64,000 nt of DNA from Eriocheir sinensis. Its lineage: Eukaryota; Arthropoda; Malacostraca; Decapoda; Varunidae. The notes beneath the pieces are model-generated. The model was given only the letters and a program-made list of their open reading frames with translations, did no database searches and was not told the DNA's origin. The number at the start of each line of letters is the position of its first letter. Position 1 is the stretch's first letter. The stretch is from positions 22,624,540-22,688,539 of the forward strand of contig NC_066517.1 of the NCBI RefSeq assembly GCF_024679095.1, given 5' to 3'. Below, one piece after another: positions 35,401 to 46,762 of this stretch. The position numbers and the translations under genes are program-made.

Positions 35401-38037
35401 TGCACTGAAAATAAATCAAGTATACCCAAGTCTGCTTTTGAACACAGAGAATACTAGCCAAAAATTCTATCTCACACCCATTGCACTGAAAATAAATCAA
35501 GTATACCCAAGTCTGCTTTTGAACACAGAGTATACTAGCCAAACATTCTATCTCACACCCATTGCACTGAAAATAAATCAAGTATACCCAAGTCTGCTTT
35601 TGAACACAGAGAATACTAGGCAAACATTCTATCTCACACCCATTGCACTGAAAATAAATCAAGTATACCCAAGTCTGCTTTTGAACACAGAGAATACTAG
35701 GCAAACATTCTATCCATCACCCATCGCACAGCTATTAATTGTACAATCCTCACACTAGCCTTAATAGCTCATTTATACTCATTACTCATTCACCCCACTC
35801 TCGGATTCTACTTTTTTCTCTTTTTTTTATTTCCTTTCTCTCCCTTTCTCATTTCTTCTGCTTCATTTCCCTCTCTCTCTCTCTTTTGGATTCAGCATTA
35901 TCATTCCCCACTCTCGAATTCTCCTCTCTCCCCTTTTTTATCCTTCTCTTTCTCTCGTTCTCTTCCTCTCTCTCATTTCTTCCTCTTCTCTCCTCTCCTA
36001 CCCTTTCTTTCTCTCTCTTTTGGCTTTAACATTACCATTCCCTTCTTTCGGATTCTACTCTCTTCTCTCACCCTCTCATCTCACAATCCTGTCACAAAGT
36101 TCATTATCACAGTTCCACCACCGTGACCCTGGCTTGGTGGGGCTCCTGACCAGCCAGCGCATCAACCGGCCAGTTCACTACGGAATCATTGCAGACGGAA
36201 TACACACCCACCCAGCGGCCCTCAGGATTGCCCACCGCACTCACCCTAAAGGTTAGAAATGCTTTGCCCTTATGTATCGTTTGACTTGGTTTTAATCCAA
36301 TATTCAAGTAAGGATTGGTGTGGTTGGTTGTGTATATATCGTGCAGACTAAATGAAATGGCTGGCCTTATACATGATTCAAACTTTCGTCATCTCACCAC
36401 ATTAGTAGAGGCTGATATAGCTGACCTTCTACAATGTGTCTTGCATAAAAAAAAAATGTTTGGTTCAATAATGCATTTCTTATATACCCTGTTCCTGGAG
36501 CTTAAAAATAATCCCAAATTTTGTTTAACCATCTCAGTAAGTTTTAATGCATGTAAAGTTTTCTAATGCTGAATTTAAAGCTGCAGGCATTTACATGAGT
36601 ACTCTAGATATAATCCCTGCAAAAGTACTTTAAATTAATCATGGCACAGTACTCACAGCTTGGCCATATAAAAACAATCACTGAATGACTTACCTTTTTT
36701 CCATAATGATATTCAGCTGTGACCTTCTGGGGATATCCTGAGTTGGCAGGTCTCTGACACTATGAACAAGGAGTCTTTTACACCTCAATACTATGAGTTG
36801 GCGTCTCCACCACAAGCACAAATGACACTTGACTCTCCTAGCAAAGGGCTGTGAGATTAACTGAGGGTAAAGGAGAAGGAAATGCCAACTGATAAGCAGG
36901 GTGGAAAGGAAATGAAGTAAGGGGAGGGGAGATAACAGGAGAGATGTGTTGCAGACCAGAAGGAATCTAAAGCAAGCAAACATTTTCATATTTTCACTTA
37001 CCTGACCATAATAATCTCTATGATATCATAAGATATTGTTATGCAGCAACAACACCTGCTACCAATGCTGCTGCTGCCACTATTTCTACTACTTCTACAC
37101 CACTACTGCTCATACAGGGGCCTCAGATTTTCATTGCTAATAAAGACGACAAAAACACAATGAAAAAGATTTGATGAAAAACAAAGCAGTATGATGTTTT
37201 TTTCAAGTGGAGATAGTTTTTTTCAACTGGAAAATGCCACAAAAGCACAAGAGCAAATTTATTGTAAAAACTGCCCTGCTATAACTGTTTGCACCAATAA
37301 TAAACACTGGCACAGACTGTCTGGGCCACAGTTCAGGAGGCAGCTTAATTCAGTGGTTGGCAAGGCTTTCCTTCCTCCTCCTCAGGTCTGGTGTTGGTGA
37401 GTGATGCGATGGCCGCCATGGGCCTGGGCGACGGGAATCACCTGATAGGACAGATGCAGGTGAAGGTGGAGGGGAAGCGAGCCCAGCTGGTGGGCACCAA
37501 CACCTTGGCCGGCTCCATCGCCACCATGGATGACTGTGTCCGCCACTTCATCAAGGCAGCCGGTAGGTGCTGCTGCTCTTGGGTACTTTGTTCTTCCTTG
37601 AGAATGCATTGTTTTGTTTAGAGTATCTCGGTGTGTCTTTCTAGGGTCTTTTTCTCTTATGTCTTGATAAATCTTTTAGTCTCTCTTTAATACGGTTTTC
37701 TTTATGGGCCAGCAGCTGTTGGGGATCTCTCTCTGTTTATCATTTTCTTTGGTTTGCTTCGAGGCTGTCTAGATAATCAATCAACCCTCCCGCAGGAGTG
37801 ACCTTGGTGGAGGGCATCAGGGCGGCCTCCCTCCATCCAGCGGAGGTGATGGGCCTCAGCCACCTCAAGGGCACGCTGGACTACGGCTCCGATGCAGACT
37901 TCCTCTTGGTGTCCGACAGGGGCCCGCTACAGGTGCTCAACACCTTCATCGCCGGGGAGTGTGTGTACAGCGCCCCCGAGGCACCGCCACTCAACTACAT
38001 ACAACAGAAGCACCACAAGGGAGGTGCAGCCTTGTAG
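32495..38037 (+). CDS. AMDHD2: N-acetylglucosamine-6-phosphate deacetylase
   Basis: Amidohydrolase that deacetylates GlcNAc-6-phosphate to glucosamine-6-phosphate in the cytosol, returning amino sugar to glycolysis and opposing hexosamine synthesis. Eight coding exons join in phase (1,260 nt, 419 codons; human 409): 32495-32720 (ATG 32510, preceded by acceptor CAG 32492-32494), 33014-33153, 33611-33742, 34125-34254, 34562-34650, 36113-36251, 37386-37562, 37796-38037 (TAG). Landmarks: [17 protein letters not shown]; metal ligand Glu in HLEGPF (E about 140); His in GHSNG (about 206) and ITHLFNAM (about 227); IADGIHTHP (about 262-267); catalytic Asp in [10 protein letters not shown] (about 287); [12 protein letters not shown] near the C-terminus. 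All expected residues are present. A noncoding first exon upstream is likely. Intron 1 has a MITE; intron 5 has a MITE and an 81-bp minisatellite. Confidence 0.97.
32775..32985 (+). mobile_element. PIF/Harbinger-like MITE, diverged copy
   Basis: Aligns internally with 31715-31936: GGGTTCTCATGAGCGTTTTT, ACTAGGGTCATAAAACTACC, CATGGAAATAC, TACAAAAGCCTTATCTAATG. Termini are eroded. It is in AMDHD2 intron 1 and ends about 30 bp before exon 2. Confidence 0.7.
33350..33555. repeat. About 72-bp minisatellite, 3 copies
   Basis: GATTGATTTTCCTCTTGTTG, AAAGTTGGGCTGTTATTGTA and TATTTTAGGCAGTACACATG are repeated near 33356 and 33427, and as a decayed copy near 33505, in AMDHD2 intron 2. Confidence 0.8.
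34895..35074 (+). mobile_element. TTAA-flanked MITE (piggyBac-like), copy B
   Basis: Exactly 180 bp between TTAA 34891-34894 and TTAA 35075-35078. It starts CCTGGTAGCAATG and ends CGCTGCTACCGGG. It lies in AMDHD2 intron 5, directly next to the 81-bp minisatellite. Confidence 0.85.
35080..35740. repeat. 81-bp minisatellite, 8 near-identical copies
   Basis: Unit: ATAAATCAAGTATACCCAAG, TCTGCTTTTGAACACAGAGR, ATACTAGGCAAACATTCTAT, CTCACACCCATTGCACTGAA. Units differ at one to three bases. Because 81 is a multiple of 3, long frames stay open on both strands. It lies inside AMDHD2 intron 5. Confidence 0.9.
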
Positions 38038-39941
38038 GAATAGTATACATAGACTGCTTGTTGTGTTTATAAAGTTTATACATTGCTTTCCTAATCACTT
38101 CTTATTATGTATATCTATGCTTTGCTTTTATTTCTCTTTACCAGGTGCAGTTAAACCATGCAAAAACTACATTCTGAGAGGACCCCAAGCTTGGTTCTTT
38201 GCATTGCTTGTTTAATTAAGGCCCTGGGAAAAACATATTGGTATTCCAGTGCTTCTTACTTTTAAGGGCATTATTGTGACCGTCCAGTCAGTGCACACTT
38301 TTTATGATATTATGTTCGCCTTATTCGGCCTGTGAGTCCACTTAAGGTTTGTGAGCAGTCATTGTGGCCTTTCCTAGACAAATTGATAAGTGGCCAGATG
38401 GCTTGATGGAGTTCCTTACAGGGTTAATGTGTTGTCATTCGATGGAAGGTTCATCAATCTTTCTCATGGCTCATAGTATCAACATAAAGTAAAAGGATAT
38501 TCGAATTCTGTTAAGTGGAAGCATGCATATGTTTAACTGTCTGCTACATACATACCTACAGCAGAGTTGTTACTGTGCAAGTTTGTTAAGGTTGTGACAG
38601 CAATACTGTGTTCAGTGCTCTCTACTAAAGTCTTCACATTCCTACAACATATTCCACATTTTAAGAAAGACGGAACCTTGTTATGATGACCACCAGTTAT
38701 TGTTTTATAGACTTTATATATAAAGGCAAACTTTTGAAGCTAATTGTATCCTTGTAGACCCATTTCAACACCCCCAGACAAATAGTACTACATATTAAAG
38801 TATACACTAAGTTACCGGGCAGTGAAGTGATGAACTAGCAAACGGCCCTTACCACGCTCTTTAGCTGAATGATCCTTGCACTCTCCTCTTTTGTAGCCAA
38901 GCCAAGCATCACAACTTGGTATTCCTGAAGTTAAGAAATGGAAAAGGCAAACAAAAATTATTAAATGAGTATGTGGTGGCATGAGCCAATCTTTACCATC
39001 AAAACATTATAGACAAAGCCAGCACTACAGATGTACATGGCTCACTAAACCAATGAACACATCATTTTTAAGGCACATGAGCTACACATCAGGGTCACCC
39101 ATTAGGGAAAGTATACATATAGCTCACCGTTGCGAAACAAATAAATAAACAGATGACACACGAAGTACATAGATAATATTTAGCTTACATAAATATACAT
39201 ATAGGAGACAGACATACTTTTAAAGCATTTGAATACAACAACCTAGAGATATTCATGAAACTGACACAATGTGTATAAATACAATGAAATGTGCGAGAGA
39301 AATAAATGTTCCAACCCTATGGAATATGTACAAAAAGATGCAGAGATAAATGTTACGCCTAAATCAAGAGTCGTAATCGTCACTTAACAAGCTGGAATGT
39401 GTTTGTTCCCATGATAAAAATGGAGACTAAGTCCTATTACATAACAAGTACATATATAACAATAAAATGTACCTTAAACCTGCTAAGGCACAGTGACCTG
39501 ATAAACAGTCTGGCATGCAGCATCCACGTGATGCTGCATGCCCTTCATAGCAACGCAGCTTGGTAACAACATGATGAGGTACAATCACATTTTGTTTGAG
39601 GTCAACCACAACCATATAACCAGTGCTGTATGGTAGTAATGCAGGTACCTCAAGTTTTATGATGATTGTTTGATGAAAACTGAGATTCATTGTTTGTGAA
39701 ATTATAATATAAAAAGGTGAGGATACTGCATTATACTGTTGTCCTGGATAGGCATCTGCTCTTCTATAGATGACTGAGTGGCTGGGCTGAGGGGAACAGT
39801 AAGATCAAGGGGAAACTAAACAGGAAAACTTGCCAGAAAACAATAGATCCCCCTAACACAACAGGAGTGAGAAAATGCTCCCTGCTGTCACTGTCACTGA
39901 TGCTTGCTTTGCCCAGAACACCATTTGTATCACTCTGTATA
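38038..39941. other. Convergent interval between AMDHD2 and the sulfotransferase gene
   Basis: Presumably both 3' UTRs. The only structured item seen is an exon-like segment at 38853-38924. Other short frames look random. Confidence 0.4.
38853..38924 (-). other. Exon-like 72-bp segment of unknown gene
   Basis: On the minus strand TTAACTTCAG precedes, and GTAAGG follows, 72 bp that are open in two frames (one starts EYQVVMLGLATKEESARI, the other IPSCDAWLGYKRGECK). No partner exon or known family was recognised. It may be chance, or an exon of an unrecognised gene or of an alternative 3' end of the sulfotransferase gene. Confidence 0.25.
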
Positions 39942-41094
39942 TCACTGGAGACACTCCTGGCCAGCCCTGGACAGGCTCACTCCACTCCTGCTCTGGAAGC
40001 TTGAGTGCTGCGACTGCATGTACAGGCGTCTTCTGCAGAACTCATAAAACTCCATCTCCCTGGTGAAGTTTTTCCTCACTATATCCTTCACCTTCTCTGC
40101 AACCTGTGGCTTGTAAATGTTCCGGTTCACCTTGGAGAACTTCTGAACTTCATCTGAAAGTATTGAGAAAACACAATGACAACTAAATAAATACATAAGC
40201 TGTACTGGAATCCAAAATATTTTATTAGTTTTCAACCCTATTTACCTCTAACTGCATACTATCAGAAAAAAAGGGGCACTGTCAAAAAGAGCAAACCTAA
40301 TTCAATATAAAACTACAGAATGGACCTTTTTCCTCAATATTTTAACTGTCTGCCCCCCCAGTTGTATACTATCTGAAGAGGGCAGTACGTACATGTCTCT
40401 TTATGATATGGCAGCCAAAGAAACAAAATAAAAACACAGCAATGCACACTCACTCCAGTACACCTCTTTTGCCCCTTTGAAGAACTTTGGTACATAGTGT
40501 TCCAGGACAGTGAGGGTCATGTTGATGTTCTCCAGCACCCCCACCACGGCATAGTTCCTCTCCACATTCTCCTTGGCCTTCTGCAGTGCGTACTGGGTGT
40601 TGAAGCCCCTGCAAGCCACACATCAGGGTAATAAATGCTTGGTGTGGTGATCAGGGGCTTGTGGAATGCATTTTAAGCTTGTGAGATGAGGGTTCGATGG
40701 TAAGGTGTGGTGTCAGGAGTTTAAAAGTCTAATTAAGGGCTGGATCTTTTTTTTTTTCCAGTGAGGTATTGTATCTCTCTGTAGCACCATATAACTAAAG
40801 ATCTTTACTATTCTGCCCAATAGAAAAGCTAAACTAAATGATACTTATGTACAAATTATACAATCTCAGGTAGAGTTATATAATTGATTTTCTAACTGCA
40901 CTGACTTGAATGGGTTTGTTATAAATCTGAAAAAAACCCACTGAATTCTATTAGTCAATGAATAATTATATCACAACCCTAGATGAACTTATCTATAGGA
41001 TTATCACCCAGATTCTAAGTACACCCTCACTAGAGCTAGAATATATTAATGAATTCATCTTCCCTACCCTATGAAGCAAGGGGCTGGATCTTTG

Positions 41095-41136
<42 letters not shown>

Positions 41137-44100
41137 AAATTGAGAAAAGGAAGATGGTTGAGAGACGAAGAAATATAGCTTCCCGCAAAGAAACATAGAG
41201 GTTTGGAACAGACTAAGTGAGGATGTAGTATCAGCGAAGAGTGTGCACAACTTTAAGGAAAAGCTGGACAAATAGCTACAGATATGGAGACGGGGCCACA
41301 CGAGCATAAGCCCAGGCCCTGTAAAACTACGACTAGGTAAATACAACTAGGTAAATACACACACATGCAGGTCATTACGTACGTGCACTGTGGGTCTTGG
41401 CCACAGAAGAACTCAGTAAGCTGGGCGAAGTCTGGCCGTTCGCCCCCTTCATTGTACTGGCACTCCCGGTCCCCAGTCCGCACACACGTTTCATAGTCCT
41501 GTGTGAGGAGGTGGAGGCATGATGAGCAAGAGGCATAGATTCTTTTTTTTTTACAGTAGAGGAAACAGTTCAAGGGCAAAAAAAATAGGAAACTAATGAA
41601 AAAAAGCCCGCTATTCACTGCTCCTACAAAAGAGTCTAGAGGAGTGGCCGAAAGATAGGAGATATAGATGGAATGTAATAGGGAGTTGCTTACAGTCTGT
41701 CCTACATGTTAAGGGTAAATATAAGTGAGAAAGAAACTGAATGAATAACTGATGGGACAAAAGACAAGTATACAATAAGAAATTTGAAGAGGAGAAAAGA
41801 AGACCAAAGCAAAAAGTTAAAATGTCAAGGTTAAAGACAACTGATAAAGTACTAAATAAGGTCAACCACAAATGCATACACTGTAATGATAAAGCAAGTA
41901 AAAAAAATCCCTCAAAAAATATATGTAAAAAAAATAAAAGCAGGTAGTAAAAAGACATCAATGGCCCTTTCTTTGGTTATTTAGTGTTTCTTCCTACATC
42001 AATTAAAAAGAAAAAAAGGGAAAGAAAGACATAAATAGCCCTTTCTTTAATGCTCCTTCCAACCTATTCTTTATTTCCACTATATTTTATCTTATACCTG
42101 CAACAATAAACTATCAATCAATCAATCTTCCATTTAACTCCCTCCCTCCTTTCTACCTTAACCTTCAATCAATCAATCTTCCTATTAACTCCCTCCCTTG
42201 ATCCTCCCTACTTTAAACTATCATTCACCTCCCTTGATCCTCCCTACTTTAAACTATCATTCAATCAATCTTCCTTTTAACTCCCTCCCTCCTTCCTACC
42301 TTAAACTATCCTATCAATCAATCTTCCTTTTAACTCGCTCCCTCCTTCCTACCTTTCTGAGCCAGGCGGGGGAGGGCAGCGGCAGCTCGGGGAAGGCCTG
42401 CTTGCGCTCCACGAAGTACCAGGGCGCGCGCACGTAGTAATACCACGAGATGACACGCTCCACCGGGTCCCTCACCATGTTGACGTAGATGGGCTGGGTT
42501 AATTTGAACCTGAGGGAGAGAAAAGGAGGGTTTAAATAGTTAGTAAGAGTAAGGAAAAACAGGAGGGGAAAGACATGATGGAGTGAAGGAAAGAAGAAAG
42601 GTATTGAAGAAGAATTGTTGGCATAGGCAGGAAGAGTGAAGGAAAAGGTGGCTGGTGACTCACGTGGTAAAGTTGATGTAGCAGACGTGTTTGACGTAGA
42701 CTGAAGGCGGCCTGAAAACGTCCACGAGTTGAACCAGCCGTTTCTGGGGACATGAGACCATTATGTTGTTACTGCTACTGTCAATACTCTTCCTCCTCCT
42801 CCTCCTCCTACTACTACTACTGCTATTACTACTACTACTACTACTACTGCTATTACTACTACTACTACTACTACTGCTATTACTACTACTACTACTACTG
42901 CCACTATGAATAATTATAAAAAAAGCCACTTACAAAAATATATAAATGCATAAAAAAGAAATTTACAGAGCTAGTAATAATTGATTGATATATGGTGTAC
43001 GACCTATTTATATTGTTGTAGAAAGGAAACCAAATAATTGACCTCTGCCACAAAGTAATTGACCCCGTCATTCACCTGTTCTCTGGGCGTCAACTTGATA
43101 TTCTCGACTTTCTGCGGGCGATCCTTGTGGAAGGTGAAGCCGTTCTTGTAGGAGAGGGTTCGTAGGAGCTCCATGGTGCTCTGACTCCCCACCTTGGGTA
43201 CCCTGTTGAACATCAGCGTCATCTTGTTGTGGTGGACGGTGTTGTTGAGGCTCATGGGGTCAAGCTGAAGAGAGGGAGAAGGGGAAGATGTGTTATGAAG
43301 CATTTTTAAACATATCAGCACCTCGGTTAGCTTGTCTGAAATGGCTCCTGTAGGCTGTAAGTAGCTGGGGATTTTATGGACAGTTTTATGATCCTGGCCT
43401 AAACTAACCTAACAAAACCCCGAACAGTTTCCATACGTCAGTCCTCAGGGAAATCATATATGCTTCCCTTCTCATGAGACTATCAATATAACTAAGTGAG
43501 GTCTCTGTTGATTCATGCCACAAGTTGTTAGCTGTCATATGTTTGAAAATGCTCTAAACTTAACCCTAACAAAACCCTAAACGATTACAATAGGTCGCAG
43601 TATGTGTGTGTGTGTGTGGAGGGGGTGGAGTGGGTAGCCGCGCAGTGGAGGGTAAACGGAAGTGTGGTTACGCGGGAGACAGGATATCATAGTAAGAGCG
43701 TACAATTTATGGGTACGCCTCAGGGCAAAGTGGGTACTGATGCGTAGGAGAGGGAGCGAGAGGAGTATATATACATACATGAAGAGTACTACAATGAGGG
43801 GGTTGCATGTGTGGATTCGTGTGTGAGTATGTGGGAGTTAGGGAAGAGAGGAGACAGAGGAGGAGCAGGAGGTGGAAGGAGAGGAGAGGAGGAAAATGTG
43901 AGAGAAAAGAAAGAGTGGGTAGAGGAGGAGGAAGTGAAAGAAGTGGAGGAAGAAGCGAGAGAAGAGGAAAAAGCAGGAGGTGAAAGGAGAGGAGAGGAGG
44001 AAAATGTGAGAGAAAAGAAAGAGTGGGTAGAGGAAGAAGTGGAGGAAGAAGCGAGAGAAGAGGAAAGAGTAGGAGGAAAGGAAAAAGAAACGGGAGGAGA

Positions 44101-45263
44101 GAACAAAATGGAAAGAGTTGAGGATTAAAGGGCACTGATAAAGGGAAGGGCAACTGTATGGGGTCTCGATCGGGGGTCATGGTAGAAGTGGAGATGAAGT
44201 AACGGATAAACTAGCATGTTCCCCGATGGTTAGTTTGAGCCCCTGGAGTCAGGTGGAGTCTTGTCCGGGCAGCAATATAGGCTTTAATCATTTAACTTCT
44301 TTGCTGCGAGGAATCTCTGGACTGATTTGTCAAGGCGTGTCAAGGCGTGGGAGACCGGAGAACTCGATACCTGAATAGACGCATGACCAACGTTGCCAGA
44401 TTGTCGTACTCTGTCTCATATGTTTGCCGACTTCCGACCCAAAAACTGCCTCCTCGACCCCAATAACTGCATTCACATATAGTTATCGTAAAAATAGTTA
44501 ATTATTGGTGTTTTGGGGGCAATGGCTATGGCTCAGAAACCGGTAAATACGAGGCTCTGGGTACGATAATCTGGCAACGGTGCGCATGACTCATACTGAC
44601 GCACATTAAAAGCTGATATTGACTAAAAAGATAAGAGATTTCAATGCTGGATTAGGATATATGATAGAGATGAACAGTATTACTAATTATTGCCCTGTGG
44701 ACCCCGCTCTATATAGTAAGTCCGATTCTAGGCACATACACGAGTAGAGATGAGTATTGGTACGCAGCTGACGGCGTAACATGAGCATCCCCCCGTCATG
44801 TGAGATACAGTTAGAAGTGAGTAGGTTGGTGACGTGTGACATGACTATATATCTTGCCAGCTGCCACTACACCGTAAAACATATGGAGGAGTTAACAGCA
44901 GCTTGAGGAGTGACCACAAAACGCATACTTATATTTTTTAGAGCGTTGACAGAGGGAAATGTAGATCTTGACACATGCAAAGAAACAGGTGGTGGTGAGG
45001 GAGTATTTTTAGGTGGAGAAGCAGAATACGTTGTGTGGTTTAGTAGATTTTTTATTTAGTTGTTAATCAGATGTAGTATTTTTTTGTTGGGCCATTGGAT
45101 ATGAAGTGTGTGATTGTTTGTGGATTTGAGTAGGTAAAAGCAGGGCAGGGCGAGGGAAAGAAGAGAAGCAAGGAAAAATAATTGTTAGTTTGAGCATATA
45201 ACAAAGCAGGAAGGAGTGAAGAAGTTGTATTGGTATTAGGGTGGTAAATAAAATATCAATCAA

Positions 45264-45338
<75 letters not shown>

Positions 45339-46762
45339 GTCGCATGGTCGCGCGTGACTGCCATGGCCGCTGACCTTGGCCGCGTGGACGCGGTCAGGCA
45401 GCAGTCAGATGTGTAATCACCGCTGACGACAAACGGAGCGTGAGTGAATGAGCTGATTGCTTCTTCCGCACTCTTTTTTGTACTAATCATCCGTGAGACT
45501 GTTTTGATGTTTTTTTTTTTTTCAGTAATGGAAGTAGGTCAAGGGCTTGTTTGTTTTCGATCACGTTTCTTTTTTTATTTTTTATTCGTATGTCTATTTT
45601 TGGTTTGATTTTTTTTACGGAGATTTTCATAATTGCAGCACGGTACCCCCTTAATAGTCCTTCTTAAATTCCTTCAGCTTATACATACAAACGAAGGTGT
45701 AAACTAAACAAACACACTCACGGAGACACAAACAAGTAAGAAAGCAAGGAAGTAAGCAAGTAAAGTAAGTAAAATAAACCACAAGAAAACACACTTGAGA
45801 AATCATAAAGGGTGCCCTACATACAAAAAATAAAACAGTAGGTCACTCACTTGTCTGAACTTTTCAAGGTCATACTGCTTGTACCGGCTGGAGGATCTGT
45901 GTCCCCCGTCCTTCCCTCTCTCCCGGATGCTGTGTCCCTCTGAGACTCCGCTGGTGTACGCCTCGGAGTGCCCTGCGGGGAGGTGGATGACACGAGTTCT
46001 TGTAGATTTTCGAAGCGTTATATAAAGTAGTAGTATATCAGTCGAGGGGTACTGTGACGTAGATGAGCACCGAGGCTACGCGCTGCTTTAGTGTATGCCT
46101 CAACTTTACCCTCAGTAGTGGTTGAAGAAGGGGTCAAAACAGTAGTAGTGGTAGTAGTGCTGTTGTTGTTGTTGGTGGTAGTAGTAGTAGTTGTAGTAGT
46201 AGTAGTAGTAGTAGTAGCAGTAGCAGTTAGTAGTAGTAGTAGTAGTAAGAGTAGAAGTAGTAACAACAGTAATAATAACAATGCCTATATGAAACTTTAA
46301 AAAATATATTCTCTTCCTGCCATTTTCTGTTTATATTAGCAAATTTTCCTTTTTTACTAGCCATTTCTTCTGCCCTTGGTCTCTCTCCCTTAGCATAAAA
46401 AAATCACTGAATAACAACAATAATAATAAACAAAAATAATGATAGAATAAAAACGGAAGGAGTTACGGTTTATCAGTGAGTATTTAATAAGCTACGTATT
46501 AGTGACAACAATCAACCAATCAACTCAAACGAAACTAAACCAAGCAATCAACCAATCAACTCATAAACAAAACTAACTAACCAATCAACCAATCACGTCA
46601 CTGTAAACAAGCAATGGATTCGGATAGTCACCTTGTGGGAAGCCTGACGAGGGAGCGTCCAGCTGGTTGGTGTAGACGGCCAGCTGACTTTGCAGGTTGC
46701 TGGTGTGGAGGAAGAGCATACAGGTGGACGTGAGGCTCACCACCGCCAGCAGCTCGCTCACC
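39942..46762 (-). CDS. Heparan-sulfate 2-O-sulfotransferase family protein, pipe-like
   Basis: Golgi type II membrane sulfotransferase that would move sulfate from PAPS to a glycan uronic acid. In Drosophila the pipe member sets embryonic dorsoventral polarity. Eight exons in phase: 46632-46762, 45851-45972, 43076-43264, 42664-42743, 42353-42509, 41383-41498, 40454-40608, 39942-40153 (stop), giving 386 visible codons. Exon 1 encodes a signal anchor (LLAVVSLTSTCMLFL) but begins in phase 2, so the start codon and short cytosolic tail are upstream. PAPS 5'-phosphate loop: FNRVPKVGSQS (about 103-113). 3'-phosphate site: RDPVERVIS (about 188-196). Catalytic His region: YVKHVCYINF (His about 166), with only one His where HS2ST has HxH. 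FFCGQ and NYAVVGVLE follow. Several N-glycosylation sequons are present. The KHV and SWYYYVRAPWY patterns favour pipe over HS2ST1 or UST, but this was not tested by phylogeny. Confidence 0.92.
41096..41131. repeat. (CA)18 microsatellite
   Basis: Uninterrupted CA dinucleotides directly upstream of the LINE 3' end, in a sulfotransferase intron. Confidence 0.95.
41150..41360 (+). mobile_element. 3' end of a non-LTR retrotransposon
   Basis: The plus frame from 41201 reads VWNRLSEDVVSAKSVHNFKE then KLDK and a stop, the typical RT-protein C-terminus (compare VVNTWNSLPEHVV in the 8.7-10.2 kb element). A short UTR follows, then a tail repeat of ACTAGGTAAATACA (twice), running into CA repeats. The upstream frame contains a stop (TAG about 41196), so the copy is dead. 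Confidence 0.7.
41546..41700 (+). repeat. Interspersed repeat with GCTCAAGGGCAAAA core
   Basis: TTTTTTTTTACAGTAGAGGA, AACAGTTCAAGGGCAAAAAA, then AAGCCCGCTATTCACTGCTC and CTACAAAAGAG. Shorter relatives of the core occur at about 19055-19110, 26195-26245, 45508-45555 and 62030-62090, each next to a T- or A-rich run. Class is uncertain (SINE-like). Confidence 0.6.
42791..42902. repeat. (TCC)n/(TAC)n trinucleotide array
   Basis: CCTCCTCCTCC followed by imperfect TAC repeats with periodic TGCTAT interruptions; the unit ACTGCTATTACTACTAC recurs three times. Confidence 0.9.
43860..44105. repeat. Purine-rich tandem duplication (about 115 bp x 2)
   Basis: AGGAGGTGRAAGGAGAGGAG, AGGAGGAAAATGTGAGAGAA and AAGAAAGAGTGGGTAGAGGA appear twice. 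The plus strand is almost all purine for about 250 bp. It lies in a sulfotransferase intron. Confidence 0.8.
45268..45336. repeat. (CT)n(GT)n compound microsatellite
   Basis: About 16 CT units followed directly by about 18 GT units. Confidence 0.95.
46159..46252. repeat. (GTT)n/(GTA)n trinucleotide array
   Basis: GTTGTTGTTGTTGGTGGTAG passes into about 25 imperfect GTA/GTAGCA units. Confidence 0.9.

Noticed and set aside
35075..35758. 257-codon plus-strand and 209-codon minus-strand repetitive frames
   Set aside because: Both are the same 81-bp minisatellite read on opposite strands. A unit length divisible by three keeps frames open, and the array lies inside an AMDHD2 intron.
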